From the NCBI RefSeq assembly GCF_036250675.1, contig NZ_CP109592.1, positions 6,758,001 to 6,822,000 of the forward strand: 64,000 bases of DNA, given 5' to 3'. The notes under the pieces are model-generated. The model was not told the DNA's origin. It searched no databases and was given only the letters and a program-made list of their open reading frames with translations. The position numbers and the translations under genes are program-made. How positions within the stretch are numbered: the first letter of the stretch is position 1; each line of letters begins with the position of its first letter. The DNA is from Streptomyces sp. NBC_01689 (GTDB lineage Bacteria; Actinomycetota; Actinomycetes; Streptomycetales; Streptomycetaceae). This document shows positions 51,783 through 61,053 of this stretch, piece by piece.

Positions 51783-52403
51783 GTGAACCTCGCGGAAAGC
51801 CGGGAAAGGCACGAGGGTCCCACCCGGGGGCGCCCCCGCAGCGAGGCCGTGGAACGCTCCATCATCGAGGGCGCGATGAAACTCCTGGAGGACGGCGTCC
51901 CGCTCGCGGACATCTCCATCGAACGGCTGGCCCGCACGGCGGGCGTCGGCAAGGCGACCATCTACCGCCGCTGGAGCGGCAAGGAGGAACTCTTCGTCGA
52001 CGTCCTGCGCGCCGCCGAACCCCCGGACGCCGAACTCCCCGGCACCTCGATGCGCGACGACCTGATCGCCCTTCTGGAACCGCTGCGCCGGCGGGGTCTC
52101 GCCAGCCGCTCCTCGGCGCTCCTGCACAACGTCTACGCCCAGATAAAGACCAGCCCGAAGATCTGGGCGGCCTACCAGGCGACCGTCATCGAACCGCGGC
52201 GCCGGACCACGTTCGAGGTCCTGCGCCGCGGGCAGCGTGACGGTGAACTCCGCGCCGACGTGGACATAGAGGTCATCAACGACCTCTTCGTCGGACCCAT
52301 GCTGGTGCGCGCCGTGATGCGCCCGGAGGCCGAACTCCCCGAGAACCTCGCCGAGCAGATCGTGGACGCGGTGCTCACGGGGCTCCGCCCGCCCGGACGT
52401 TAG
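51783..52403 (+). CDS. TetR-family transcriptional regulator
   Basis: A 206-aa repressor-type regulator. DNA-binding domain: VERSIIEGAMKLLEDGVPLA, DISIERLARTAGVGKATIYR, WSGKEELFVDVL. The C-terminal ligand-binding part is of the TetR_C type (FVGPMLVRAVMRPEAELPEN). GTG at 51783 is chosen for GGAACGGAGCGAC upstream and protein-like sequence starting there. It follows the DHA2 exporter and probably represses it through the palindromes at 50013-50048. Confidence 0.9.
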   Translation: MNLAESRERHEGPTRGRPRSEAVERSIIEGAMKLLEDGVPLADISIERLARTAGVGKATIYRRWSGKEELFVDVLRAAEPPDAELPGTSMRDDLIALLEPLRRRGLASRSSALLHNVYAQIKTSPKIWAAYQATVIEPRRRTTFEVLRRGQRDGELRADVDIEVINDLFVGPMLVRAVMRPEAELPENLAEQIVDAVLTGLRPPGR

Positions 52404-52622
52404 CCCGTCCGTCAGGACGCGGCTCGCCCGGACGGCGGGACGGCCGAATGTGCGCGTTTCGTCACAGAGGCCGCGCACCGCCCCCGATTCGGAACCCCGG
52501 AAGCCGAGTTGTTCGTCCTCGTGCCCGTACAGCCGTCATGCGACGGCAGGAACGGCACCGATCATCCCCTAGGGTCGTACCGCGGGACTGACGGTGTGCA
52601 CGGCAGGTTGTGAGGCGACGGT

Positions 52623-53660
52623 ATGGCGCAGGCGTACATGACGGAGACGGGCAGCGGCGGCTCGGGGCCCGAGCGTCGAGGATCCCGGCTTCGGCGCCTG
52701 CTGGAGACGTGGCGCGCAGACCGCGGCATCTGGCGCCGCGGCCTGGTCCTCGCCGCGATCGCGCTCCTCCTCGCCCTGGTGATGCTGCTGCACGCGCAGA
52801 TCCCGAACCGGATCGGCAACCTCGGCAGCCTCACCGAGACGTTCCTGCCGTGGATCGGCCTGTTCGTCCCGGTCCTGCTCGCCCTCGCGCTGGTACGGAG
52901 GTCCGCGAGCGCCCTGATCGCCGTGCTGCTCCCCACGGTCGTCTGGCTGAACCTCTTCGGCGGACTGCTCGTCGACCGGACCGGCAGCGGCGGCGACCTC
53001 ACCGTCGCCACGCACAACGTCAACGCGGAGAACCCCGACCCGTCCGGCACCGCCCGTGACGTGGCCGCCTCCGGCGCCGACGTGGTGGCCCTGGAGGAGC
53101 TGACGGCCACCGCCGTCCCCACGTACGAGAAGGCGCTGGCCGCCACGTACAAGTACCACTCCGTGCAGGGCACGGTCGGGCTGTGGAGCAAGTACCCGCT
53201 GACCGGGGCCCGGCCCGTGGACATCAAGCTGGGCTGGACGCGGGCGATGCGGGCGACGGTGGCGACGCCGGAGGGCGGCGTCGCGGTGTACGTCGCCCAC
53301 CTCCCCTCGGTGCGGGTCAAGCTGGAGGCCGGGTTCACCGCCCGCCAGCGCGACCGCAGCGCCGACGCGCTGGGCGAGGCGATCGCCGACGAGCCGCTGC
53401 AGAGGATCGTCCTGCTCGGCGACCTCAACGGCACCATGAACGACCGGTCGCTCAACGGCGTCACCTCGCAGATGCGCTCCACCCAGGGCGCGGCGGGCAG
53501 CGGCTTCGGCTTCAGCTGGCCGGCGTCCTTCCCGATGGCCCGGATCGACCAGATCATGGTCAAGGGCGTCGAGCCGGTGACCTCCTGGACGCTGCCCGAG
53601 ACCAGCAGCGACCATCTCCCGATCGCCGCCCGCGTGAAGGTCGCGGCAACCGGTTCTTAA
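52623..53660 (+). CDS. Membrane-anchored endonuclease/exonuclease/phosphatase (EEP) family hydrolase
   Basis: A 345-aa protein with three N-terminal membrane helices (GLVLAAIALLLALVMLLHA, FLPWIGLFVPVLLALALV, SALIAVLLPTVVWLNLFGGL) followed by an EEP domain facing outside. The domain has TVATHNVNAENPD at the start, VVALEELT with the metal Glu, VAHLPS, LLGDLNGTMND (metal Asp/Asn) and SSDHLPIAARV (catalytic His). The family includes nucleases and phosphatases. ATG at 52623 has TGTGAGGCGAC upstream. Substrate cannot be stated. A hairpin terminator follows. Confidence 0.88.
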   Translation: MAQAYMTETGSGGSGPERRGSRLRRLLETWRADRGIWRRGLVLAAIALLLALVMLLHAQIPNRIGNLGSLTETFLPWIGLFVPVLLALALVRRSASALIAVLLPTVVWLNLFGGLLVDRTGSGGDLTVATHNVNAENPDPSGTARDVAASGADVVALEELTATAVPTYEKALAATYKYHSVQGTVGLWSKYPLTGARPVDIKLGWTRAMRATVATPEGGVAVYVAHLPSVRVKLEAGFTARQRDRSADALGEAIADEPLQRIVLLGDLNGTMNDRSLNGVTSQMRSTQGAAGSGFGFSWPASFPMARIDQIMVKGVEPVTSWTLPETSSDHLPIAARVKVAATGS

Positions 53661-53712
53661 CCTGCCGGAATACTGGGCCTGAGAGAGTTTGTTCCATAGC
53701 TGAACTTACGAA

Positions 53713-53738
53713 GCCCGTGCACATCGACGTGCACGGGC
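53713..53738 (+). terminator. Terminator after the EEP hydrolase gene
   Basis: GCCCGTGCAC (53713-53722) pairs with GTGCACGGGC (53729-53738) around ATCGAC, giving a perfect 10-bp stem with 6-nt loop. Confidence 0.85.
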
Positions 53739-53865
53739 GCGTCCGTGCGCACGGAACGGGCCCGTCGGCCGGCCCGTCGGTGTGACGGCCCGCCGACCCG
53801 CGGCACGCCGGTCCGTTCCGTGCCCCGCCCCGCTCCATCGCCCCGCTGCCCCGAAAGGCCCCCTC

Positions 53866-55089
53866 ATGCCCCTGGCCCTGCTCGCCCTCGCCGTGGGCGC
53901 CTTCGGCATCGGCACCACCGAGTTCGTGATGATGGGCCTGCTGCCCGACGTCGCGGACGACCTCCACATATCCCTCCCCGCCGCCGGCCACCTGGTCTCG
54001 GCGTACGCGCTCGGCGTGGTGATCGGCGCCCCGCTGCTCGCCGCGGCCACCGCCCGCCTGTCCCGCCGCAAGGTCCTGATCGGCCTCATGGTCCTCTTCG
54101 TCGCGGGCAACGCGCTCTCCGCCCTCGCCCCCGACCAGCACTGGCTGCTCGCCGCCCGCTTCCTCAGCGGCCTGCCGCACGGCGCCTTCTTCGGTGTCGG
54201 CGCCGTCGTCGCCACCGGCCTGGTCGCGCCCGAGCGCAAGGCACGCTCCGTCTCGCTGATGTTCCTCGGGCTGACCGTCGCGAACATCGCCGGAGTGCCG
54301 GTCGCCACCTCCGTCGGCCAGCACTTCGGCTGGCGGGTCACCTTCCTCGGGGTCAGCCTGATCGGGCTGGCCGCGATCGCCACACTGGCGCTGCTCGTCC
54401 CGCACGACCACACCCAGGCCGCGAGCGGCGGTCTGCGCGGCGAACTGGCGGCCCTGCGCTCCCTGCCCGTCTGGCTGGCGCTGGGGACGACGGTGGCGGG
54501 CTTCGGCGCGCTGTTCTCCGCGTACAGCTACGTCACGCCGATGCTCACCGAGTCCGCCGGGTACTCCGAGTCCAGCGTCACGCTGCTGCTCGCGCTGTTC
54601 GGCGTCGGCGCGACGGCGGGCAACCTGGCGGGCGGACGGCTGGCGGACCATTCCCTGCGCGGCACCCTCTTCGGCGGTCTCGCGTCCCTGGTCGCGGTCC
54701 TCGCGCTCTTCCCCGTCCTGATGGCGGCCCAGTGGAGTGCCGCGCTCGCCGTCACCCTGCTCGGCACGGCCGCCTTCGTCACCGGCTCCCCGCTCCAGCT
54801 GATGGTCATGGAGAAGGCGGCCGCGGCCCCGTCGCTGGCCTCCTCCGCCAACCAGGCCGCGTTCAACCTCGCCAACGCGGGCGGCGCGTGGATCGGCGGG
54901 CTCGCCCTGGCCGCGGGCTTCGGCGCCACCTCCCCGGCGCTCGCCGGAGCCGCACTCGCCGTGCTCGGCCTGGCCGTAGCCGGGACGGCCTACGCGGTCG
55001 ACCGCCGCCACCGGGCCGCCCACTCGGTCACCCCCGGCCGTCTGGTCGCCGCCCACGTCCCCGACCGGCCGGAGGCGCTGCGCCGCTGA
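53866..55089 (+). CDS. MFS exporter (AraJ/Cmx-like sugar or drug efflux)
   Basis: A 407-aa MFS protein with twelve hydrophobic segments. The start (LALLALAVGAFGIGTTEFVMMGLLP), with TEFxxxGLLP in helix 1, and ATARLSRRKVLI are typical of the arabinose-efflux/chloramphenicol-exporter type. ATG at 53866 follows GAAAGGCCCC. It ends 5 nt before the convergent nadE stop, leaving almost no spacer. Substrate unknown. Confidence 0.9.
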   Translation: MPLALLALAVGAFGIGTTEFVMMGLLPDVADDLHISLPAAGHLVSAYALGVVIGAPLLAAATARLSRRKVLIGLMVLFVAGNALSALAPDQHWLLAARFLSGLPHGAFFGVGAVVATGLVAPERKARSVSLMFLGLTVANIAGVPVATSVGQHFGWRVTFLGVSLIGLAAIATLALLVPHDHTQAASGGLRGELAALRSLPVWLALGTTVAGFGALFSAYSYVTPMLTESAGYSESSVTLLLALFGVGATAGNLAGGRLADHSLRGTLFGGLASLVAVLALFPVLMAAQWSAALAVTLLGTAAFVTGSPLQLMVMEKAAAAPSLASSANQAAFNLANAGGAWIGGLALAAGFGATSPALAGAALAVLGLAVAGTAYAVDRRHRAAHSVTPGRLVAAHVPDRPEALRR

Positions 55090-55093
55090 ACGG

Positions 55094-57148
55094 TCAGCCT
55101 CGCGTCTCCGGCGGGTCGAAGCGAGCCAGGTCACGCAGCCAGGTGCGGGCCGAACTGTCGGACGGCGCGCGCCAGTCGCCCCGCGGCGAGAGCGAACCGC
55201 CCGCCGACACCTTCGGCCCGTTCGGCATCGCCGAGCGCTTGAACTGCGCGAACCCGAAGAAGCGGCGGCAGAACACCTCCAGCCAGCGCCGGATCTCCGG
55301 CAGGTCGTACGCGCCCCGCTCGGCCTCGGGGAAGCCGGGCGGCCAGGCGCCCGCGTCCGGGTCGTGCCAGGCGTGCCAGGCGAGGAAGGCGATCTTCGAC
55401 GGCCTGAACCCGTAGCGCAGTACGTGGAAGAGCGTGAAGTCGTGCAGCGCGTACGGGCCGATCTTCGACTCGGTGGACTGCATCTCCTCGCCCGGGACCA
55501 GCTCCGGGCTGATCTCCGTGTCGAGGATCGCGGCGAGCGTCCGGCCGGTCTCCTCGCCGAACTGGCCGGTGCCGATGACCCAGCGGATCAGATGCTGGAT
55601 CAGCGTCTTCGGGACGCCCGAGTTGACGTTGTAGTGACTCATCTGGTCGCCCACGCCGTACGTGGACCAGCCGAGCGCCAGCTCCGACAGGTCACCGGTC
55701 CCGAGCACGATGCCGCCGCGCTGGTTGGCGAGCCGGAACAGGTAGTCGGTGCGCAGTCCGGCCTGCACGTTCTCGAAGGTGACGTCGTACACGGGCTCGC
55801 CGGACGCGAAGGGATGCCCCATCTCCTCCAGCATCAGCCGGGCGGTCGGCGTGATGTCCAGCTCGGCCGCGGTGACGCCCAGGGAGCGCATCAGCTCGTG
55901 CGCGTTGCCCTTGGTGTGGTCGCTGGTGGCGAAGCCGGGCAGGGTGAAGGCGAGGATGTCGCTGCGCGGGCGGCCCGCCCGGTCCATCGCGCGGGCCGCG
56001 ACGATCAGCGCGTGCGTGGAGTCGAGCCCTCCGGACACCCCGATGACGACCTTCGGGCCACCGATCGCCGCGAGCCGCTGCTGCAGCCCCGCGACCTGGA
56101 TGTTGTACGCCTCGTAGCAGTCCAGGGCCAGCCGGTCGGGGTCCGCGGGCACGAACGGGAAGCGCTCGACGCGACGCCGCAGGCCCAGGTCGCCGGAGGG
56201 CGGGTCGAGCCGGAACGACACGGTGCGGAAATCGGCGGCGCGGGCGGTGTGGGTGCGCCGGTTGTCGTCGAAGCTGCCGGTCCGCAGCCGCTCCTGGCGC
56301 AGCAGGTCGAGGTCGACGTCCGCCACCGCGAACCGGTCGTCGAGCGGGAAGCGGTCGGACTCGGCCAGCAGCGTCCCGTTCTCGTAGATCATGGTCTGTC
56401 CGTCCCAGGACAGATCGGTGGTCGACTCGCCCAGGCCGGCCGCCGCGTAGACGTACGCGGCGATGCAGCGCGACGACGCCGAGCGGCACATCAGCCTGCG
56501 GTCCTCTGCCCGGCCGACGGTGATCGGACTGCCGGAGAGGTTGGCGAGGACGGTGGCGCCCGCCAGGGCGGCCTCGGCGCTCGGGGGCACCGGCACCCAC
56601 ATGTCCTCGCAGATCTCCGTGTGCAGCACCAGGCCCGGGACGTCGTCCGCGGCGAACAGCAGGTCCACACCGAACGGCACGGACTCGCCGCCGACGCGGA
56701 TCGTGCCGCCGCGCTCGTCGTCGCCCGCGGCGATCTGCCGACGCTCGTAGAACTCCCGGTAGTTGGGCGGGTACGACTTGGGCACGACACCGAGCACCCG
56801 GCCGCGGTGCACGACCACCGCGCAGTTGTAGACCCGGTTGCGGTGGCGCAGCGGGGCGCCCACGACCAGCACCGGCAGCAGTTCCGCCGAGCCCGCCACC
56901 ACGGTCCCGAGCGCCTCCTCGACCTGGTCGAGCAGCGCGTCCTGGAGCAGCAGGTCCTCGATCGAGTAGCCGCACAGCCCCATCTCCGGGAAGACGGCGA
57001 CGGCGACACCCTCCCCGGCGCACCTGTGCGCCTGGCGCAGGACCGCCTCGGCGTTGGCGGGCGGGTCCGCGATGACGGTGTGGCCCGTGCAGGCGGCGAC
57101 GCGTGCGAAGCCGTGCTGATAGAGCGACCGGAAGTTCAGAGAAGGCAC
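55094..57148 (-). CDS. nadE: Glutamine-dependent NAD+ synthetase
   Basis: A 684-aa two-domain enzyme making NAD+ from deamido-NAD with glutamine and ATP. The N-terminal nitrilase-type glutaminase (1-300) has the Glu (FPEMGLCGYS), Lys (VPKSYPPNYREFYERR) and nucleophile Cys (LHTEICEDMWV). The C-terminal synthetase has the PP-loop GVSGGLDSTHA and TSDHTKGNAHELM. Length fits the actinobacterial type. ATG 57148 starts MPSLNFRSLYQHGFARVA. The end lies 5 nt from the convergent MFS gene. Confidence 0.96.
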   Translation of the reverse strand: MPSLNFRSLYQHGFARVAACTGHTVIADPPANAEAVLRQAHRCAGEGVAVAVFPEMGLCGYSIEDLLLQDALLDQVEEALGTVVAGSAELLPVLVVGAPLRHRNRVYNCAVVVHRGRVLGVVPKSYPPNYREFYERRQIAAGDDERGGTIRVGGESVPFGVDLLFAADDVPGLVLHTEICEDMWVPVPPSAEAALAGATVLANLSGSPITVGRAEDRRLMCRSASSRCIAAYVYAAAGLGESTTDLSWDGQTMIYENGTLLAESDRFPLDDRFAVADVDLDLLRQERLRTGSFDDNRRTHTARAADFRTVSFRLDPPSGDLGLRRRVERFPFVPADPDRLALDCYEAYNIQVAGLQQRLAAIGGPKVVIGVSGGLDSTHALIVAARAMDRAGRPRSDILAFTLPGFATSDHTKGNAHELMRSLGVTAAELDITPTARLMLEEMGHPFASGEPVYDVTFENVQAGLRTDYLFRLANQRGGIVLGTGDLSELALGWSTYGVGDQMSHYNVNSGVPKTLIQHLIRWVIGTGQFGEETGRTLAAILDTEISPELVPGEEMQSTESKIGPYALHDFTLFHVLRYGFRPSKIAFLAWHAWHDPDAGAWPPGFPEAERGAYDLPEIRRWLEVFCRRFFGFAQFKRSAMPNGPKVSAGGSLSPRGDWRAPSDSSARTWLRDLARFDPPETRG

Positions 57149-57277
57149 TCGCCCAGTGTAATCGTCAGAGCGACGCGATGGGGGGCTGGGGCGGGTGGGC
57201 GGTCCCCGTCGACGACGGAGGCCGGGCGGAGGCCAGGGGGAGGCCGGCCGCGGGGAGCGCCGGGCCGGGCCGGACGT

Positions 57278-57318
57278 GACGGTGCGCCCGCCTCCACGGG
57301 GGAGGCGGGCGCACCGTC
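57278..57318 (-). terminator. Strong terminator after the S53 peptidase gene
   Basis: GACGGTGCGCCCGCCTCC (57278-57295) and its exact complement (57301-57318) form an 18-bp stem with loop ACGGG, 12 nt past the stop codon. Confidence 0.93.
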
Positions 57319-57330
57319 CGTGCGCGCCGG

Positions 57331-59271
57331 TCAGTGCCGGCGGAACGAGCTGACGTAGCCCGGGGCGGGGGAACCCACACCGGTCACGTCGTCATAGCCC
57401 TTCACGGCCGACAGCGAGCTGTCCTTGCCGAGGCTGCGCACGGAGGTCAGCAGACCCTCCGACGCGTCGAACGAGTTCGCGAAGTCCACCCGGGCCACGG
57501 CGAGTCCGGAGCCCGTGGGGTTGTCCGTGACGTCGTGGTACGCCTTGGAGCCGTACTTCGCGTAGATCGACGGGTTGGCGAAACCGATCGCCTTGCCGCC
57601 GCGCGCCTCCTGGGCCAGGGCCTGGACGGCCGCGATCACCGGCGCGGCGAGCGAGGTGCCGCCGATCCGGTACTCGCTGTACTGCTGCGACCCGTCCGGG
57701 AAGGTCTGCGTCTGGCCGACGCGGAAACCGGTGTTCGGGTCGGCGATCGCCGAGATGTCCGGCACGGTACGCATGGGCGTGGTGCCGCCCGCCTTGGCCA
57801 GCGCGTTCGGGACGACGCCCTTCTGGTAGAAGGGCTGCGCCACCGTCTTGCTGGTGCCGCCGCCCGCGCCCGAGGTGAACGCGCCCGGGAAGCCGGTCCA
57901 GCTCTTGCCGTCGGCCGCCAGCGAGGCCTTCTCGGTTCCCCAGCCGGTCTCGAACAGGTACTTGTCGTTCTTGCCGACCGCCAGCGAGGTACCGCCGACC
58001 GCCGTCACCCACGCCGAGTTGGCCGGGGTGTCGACCTGCTTCGTACCGGTGTTGGCGACCTCGTCGCCGTTGTCGCCGGAGGAGAAGTAGAAGCCGATGC
58101 CCTCGACCGCGCCGAACTGGAAGACCTGGTCGTAGGCCGCGGCGAGGTCCGGGGTCTGGTTGGCCTCGATGTCGCCCCACGAGTTGGAGACGATGTCGGC
58201 CAGGTGACCGTCGACGATCTTGCTGAGCGAGTCCAGCAGGTCGTCGTCGTAGCAGGAGGCGGCACCCACGTACGTGATGTTCGCCCCGGGCGCCACCGCG
58301 TGCACGGCCTCGACGTCGAGGGTCTCCTCGCCGTACCAGCCGGCCGCGCCGCACTCCTCGGTCTTCGTGTAGGTGCCGGGAAGCACCTGACGCAGCTGAC
58401 TGGTGGAGTACTTCGCGTCACCGTGCTTCTTCGCGTACGAAGCGGCGTCGAACGCGATGGTCGGCGAGGCGTACGCGTCGGTGATGGCGACCCGGACACC
58501 CTTGCCGGTCTGCTTGCCCGCGCCGTAGGCGGCGCGGAGCTGCCGGCCGGTGTATCCCTGCACCGCGTACGGGATCTTCTTGCCGTACGCGCTCGGCAGC
58601 GTGCTCGCGGTCTTCGAGCCGTAGTACGAGGAGAACGGCCCGGCGTTGCGGAACACCGCGTCCGGAGGCGGCAGCGTGTCGTTGTGCGTCGCCTTGTGCG
58701 GGGCGTTGTCCAGACCGGTCACGGTCAGGACGGCGCCGTTCAGGGCGGCCGGGACCGAGGCCGACCCGGCCGGAGCCCGGTAGGTCCTGCTGCCCTTGGT
58801 GTAGTTGTGCAGCTGGGTGCCGAACGCCTTCTCGGCGGCGGCGACGTCACCGGTGACGGAGACGTAGTGCTGCGTGGTGCCGGTGACCTTCAGGCCGGCC
58901 GACTTCAGCCACGAGGTCACCGCGGTGACCTGCGCCTTGGTGGCGCCGAAACGGGCCTGCGTCTGCGCGGCGGTGAGGTACTTGCCGTACGAGGCAGACG
59001 CCGGGTCGGCGACGGCCTTGGCATACGCGGCAAGGCCGGCGGCGTCCCGGCCCGCGAAGTAGACCCGGGCGGAGACCTGGGAGCTGTCGGACGCGGCCCC
59101 CTTGTCCGCCTTCGCCGTGGCCCACGCGGGCTTGGTGCCCGCGAGGGTGTGCCGGCTCGGGCCGGTCGCGGCGTGGGCCGCGGGTATGCCGAGCGCCAGC
59201 GCACCGGCGAGCAGCGGCAATGTCGCTGCCATGCTCACTCCGGCGCGTACTGCAGCGCGATTGGATCTCAT
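57331..59271 (-). CDS. Secreted S53-family serine-carboxyl peptidase (sedolisin/kumamolisin type)
   Basis: A 646-aa exported protease. A signal peptide (MAATLPLLAGALALGIPAAHA-like, 15-35) is followed by a pro-domain (about 40-220) and the catalytic subtilisin-like domain. The catalytic Glu and Asp are in YGEETLDVEAVH (about 313-324), the oxyanion Asp in SNSWGDIEA, and the nucleophile Ser in GGTSLAAPV (about 537). A calcium site near the C-terminus is suggested by DDVTGVGSPAPGY. Active at acid pH in relatives. ATG 59271 has GGGGGT upstream. A strong terminator follows. Confidence 0.93.
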   Translation of the reverse strand: MRSNRAAVRAGVSMAATLPLLAGALALGIPAAHAATGPSRHTLAGTKPAWATAKADKGAASDSSQVSARVYFAGRDAAGLAAYAKAVADPASASYGKYLTAAQTQARFGATKAQVTAVTSWLKSAGLKVTGTTQHYVSVTGDVAAAEKAFGTQLHNYTKGSRTYRAPAGSASVPAALNGAVLTVTGLDNAPHKATHNDTLPPPDAVFRNAGPFSSYYGSKTASTLPSAYGKKIPYAVQGYTGRQLRAAYGAGKQTGKGVRVAITDAYASPTIAFDAASYAKKHGDAKYSTSQLRQVLPGTYTKTEECGAAGWYGEETLDVEAVHAVAPGANITYVGAASCYDDDLLDSLSKIVDGHLADIVSNSWGDIEANQTPDLAAAYDQVFQFGAVEGIGFYFSSGDNGDEVANTGTKQVDTPANSAWVTAVGGTSLAVGKNDKYLFETGWGTEKASLAADGKSWTGFPGAFTSGAGGGTSKTVAQPFYQKGVVPNALAKAGGTTPMRTVPDISAIADPNTGFRVGQTQTFPDGSQQYSEYRIGGTSLAAPVIAAVQALAQEARGGKAIGFANPSIYAKYGSKAYHDVTDNPTGSGLAVARVDFANSFDASEGLLTSVRSLGKDSSLSAVKGYDDVTGVGSPAPGYVSSFRRH

Positions 59272-59574
59272 AAAACCCCCTGCGATGCGGTTCGTCGCAT
59301 GTGCGGTCGTCCGTGATGTGCGAGACCGTGCGCCGAACAGCGGGCACACGGAATGGATCACGCTGGGGTCACTCTGGCGATGAACCGTTCATGCAAGGGG
59401 AATGAGAAAGCCAAGGAAACGCCAAGTGGGCGTGGTTGAAGGGCATTTGGGGGGCTTTGGAGGGGGTGCCGCGTGCGGACGTAGGGATATCCCTCGACTT
59501 CGCGTGAAGGGGTTCCCCGTTCCCGGTTCCGGGGCTCCCGGTCCCGCGGGTCCCCGCCCGTCCCCGGGCGGGTC
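59272..59574. other. Intergenic region between S53 peptidase and DUF305 genes
   Basis: About 300 nt without a gene. It holds the peptidase promoter; GC-rich short repeats (GTTCCGGGGCTCCCG-like, 59527-59560) lie near the end of the DUF305 gene. No strong hairpin was seen. Confidence 0.45.
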
Positions 59575-60207
59575 CTAGCCGCGTGCCTTGGCGCCGCGCG
59601 CCTTCAACAGGTCGGCCATCAGCTTGATCTCGGACTGCTGCGCGTCGACCATGCCCTGCGCGAGCTTCTTCTCCACGCCGACCGTGCACTTCTGCACACA
59701 GCCCTCGGCCATGTGGATGCCGCCCTTGTGATGGTCGGTCATCAGCTGGAGGTACAGGATCTCCGCCTGCCTGCCCTTGAGCGTGTCCAGCTTCTTCAGC
59801 TCGGTGTTGGTCGCCATGCCCGGCATCAGCGCGCCGTCCTTGCCCGACGCCATGTCGCCCATGCCCATCCAGGTCATGGGCGGGTCCGCGGACACCTTCG
59901 GCAGATCCCACAGGTCGAGCCAGCCGAGCAGCATGCCGCGCTGGTTGGCCTGCGTCTGCGCGATGTCGTACGCGAGGCGCCGCACCTCCTCGTCGTCCGT
60001 GCGGTCGCGCACGAGGTACGACATCTCGACGGCCTGCTGGTGGTGGACCGACATGTCCCGTGCGAAGCCCGCGTCGGCGGAGTCCGCCGCGGGCGTCGCG
60101 TTCCCCGGGCCGTCGCTCTCGGCGACCGCGTACGTGATGGCCCCGGCGGCGACCAGCGCCGCCGCCGTGGCGCCCGCGATCCAGCCCGCCTGCCGCATCC
60201 GGGTCAC
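59575..60207 (-). CDS. DUF305-family exported protein
   Basis: A 210-aa protein with an N-terminal hydrophobic helix (AGWIAGATAAALVAAGAITYAVA, 7-29) and the ferritin-like DUF305 domain: DAGFARDMSVHHQQAVEMSY and LQLMTDHHKGGIHMAE, each with the HHxxA/G-M-x metal-type motif. Members bind or handle metals (often copper) outside the cell, though the role is not defined. GTG at 60207 overlaps the previous gene's TGA as GTGA, indicating coupling; ATG at 60198 is an alternative start. It follows a DUF3105 gene in a two-gene unit. Confidence 0.88.
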   Translation of the reverse strand: MTRMRQAGWIAGATAAALVAAGAITYAVAESDGPGNATPAADSADAGFARDMSVHHQQAVEMSYLVRDRTDDEEVRRLAYDIAQTQANQRGMLLGWLDLWDLPKVSADPPMTWMGMGDMASGKDGALMPGMATNTELKKLDTLKGRQAEILYLQLMTDHHKGGIHMAEGCVQKCTVGVEKKLAQGMVDAQQSEIKLMADLLKARGAKARG

Positions 60208-60875
60208 TGCGACAGACCGTTGGTGCAGGCGGCGCCCGGCTCGGGCGTCTGCTTGCCCTGCACGAACTCGGAGAAGAAGGAGTTCACGGCCGGGTCGCTC
60301 GCGCCCGTCACCGTGCGCTGCTTGCCCCAGGCGCTGAGCATGACCGGGTCCTTCTGGTCGGCCACGGGGCTCATCAGGGTGTACGGGGTCTTCTTGACCT
60401 TCTCCGCGAGCGCCTTCACGTCGGCGTCCGAGGCCTTGTCGTTGTACGTCACCCACACGGCGCCGTGCTCCAGCGAGTGCACCGCGTTCATGTCGTTGAC
60501 CGGCTTGGTGTAGACGTCGCCGTTGCAGTTCATCCACACCTGGTTGTGGTCACCGCCGACCGGGGGCTCCATCGGGTAGTCCACGGTCTTGGTGACGTGG
60601 TTGCGGGAGAGCTTCCCCGACCACGTGCGCACACCGTCCTTGCCCGTGACGAAGTGCCCGGAGCCGGCGCCCTTGGAGTCGCTCGCCGCGGTGTCGCTCT
60701 TGTCGGACTGCGACCTGACCAGGACGACACCGCCGACCACGAGACCGACGACGACGACCGTGCTCGCCGTGATCGCGAGGATCCGGTTGCGACGCTCCCG
60801 GGAGCGCTCGGCCTTGCGCATCTCGTCTATGCGCGCCTTGCGCTGCGCGGAGGTGGTGTTCTTGGCGGAACCCAT
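60204..60875 (-). CDS. DUF3105-family membrane-anchored protein
   Basis: A 223-aa protein with a basic, helical N-terminus (QRKARIDEMRKAERSRERRNR) followed by one membrane helix (ILAITASTVVVVGLVVGGVVLV, 32-53) and an extracellular domain of the DUF3105 type: DYPMEPPVGGDHNQVWMNC and AVHSLEHGAVWVTY, with conserved histidines and cysteine. Possibly a metal or copper-linked partner of the DUF305 protein, which overlaps its end. ATG 60875 is clear. No function is known. Confidence 0.88.
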   Translation of the reverse strand: MGSAKNTTSAQRKARIDEMRKAERSRERRNRILAITASTVVVVGLVVGGVVLVRSQSDKSDTAASDSKGAGSGHFVTGKDGVRTWSGKLSRNHVTKTVDYPMEPPVGGDHNQVWMNCNGDVYTKPVNDMNAVHSLEHGAVWVTYNDKASDADVKALAEKVKKTPYTLMSPVADQKDPVMLSAWGKQRTVTGASDPAVNSFFSEFVQGKQTPEPGAACTNGLSQ

Positions 60876-61031
60876 GGCGAGTCCTTATGGGGATGGGACG
60901 GTCGGGTCCGCTGATCGTAATGGGGAGAGGGTGCCCGCAGGCGTTCAGGGCGCAGAATGTCCGAAGGTGCGCGCTCCGGACAGCGGCGGCGTTACGCCCG
61001 TACGGCCGCGCAGATAATTTGAACCTCGGAT

Positions 61032-61046
61032 GCGTATTATTTACGC
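61032..61046 (+). promoter_or_regulatory. nsrR promoter: inverted repeat over the -10
   Basis: GCGTA-TTATT-TACGC (61032-61046) overlaps a good -10 (TATTAT, 61035-61040), eight nt before the nsrR ATG. It could be the site at which NsrR controls its own gene. This also shows that the ATG at 61030 is inside the promoter and is not the start. Confidence 0.55.
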
Positions 61047-61053
61047 TGGTGGT

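Noticed and set aside
61030..61053. ATG at 61030 as the start of nsrR
   Set aside because: It lies within the -10/inverted repeat; family N-terminus MRLLRSTDLALR begins at 61054.
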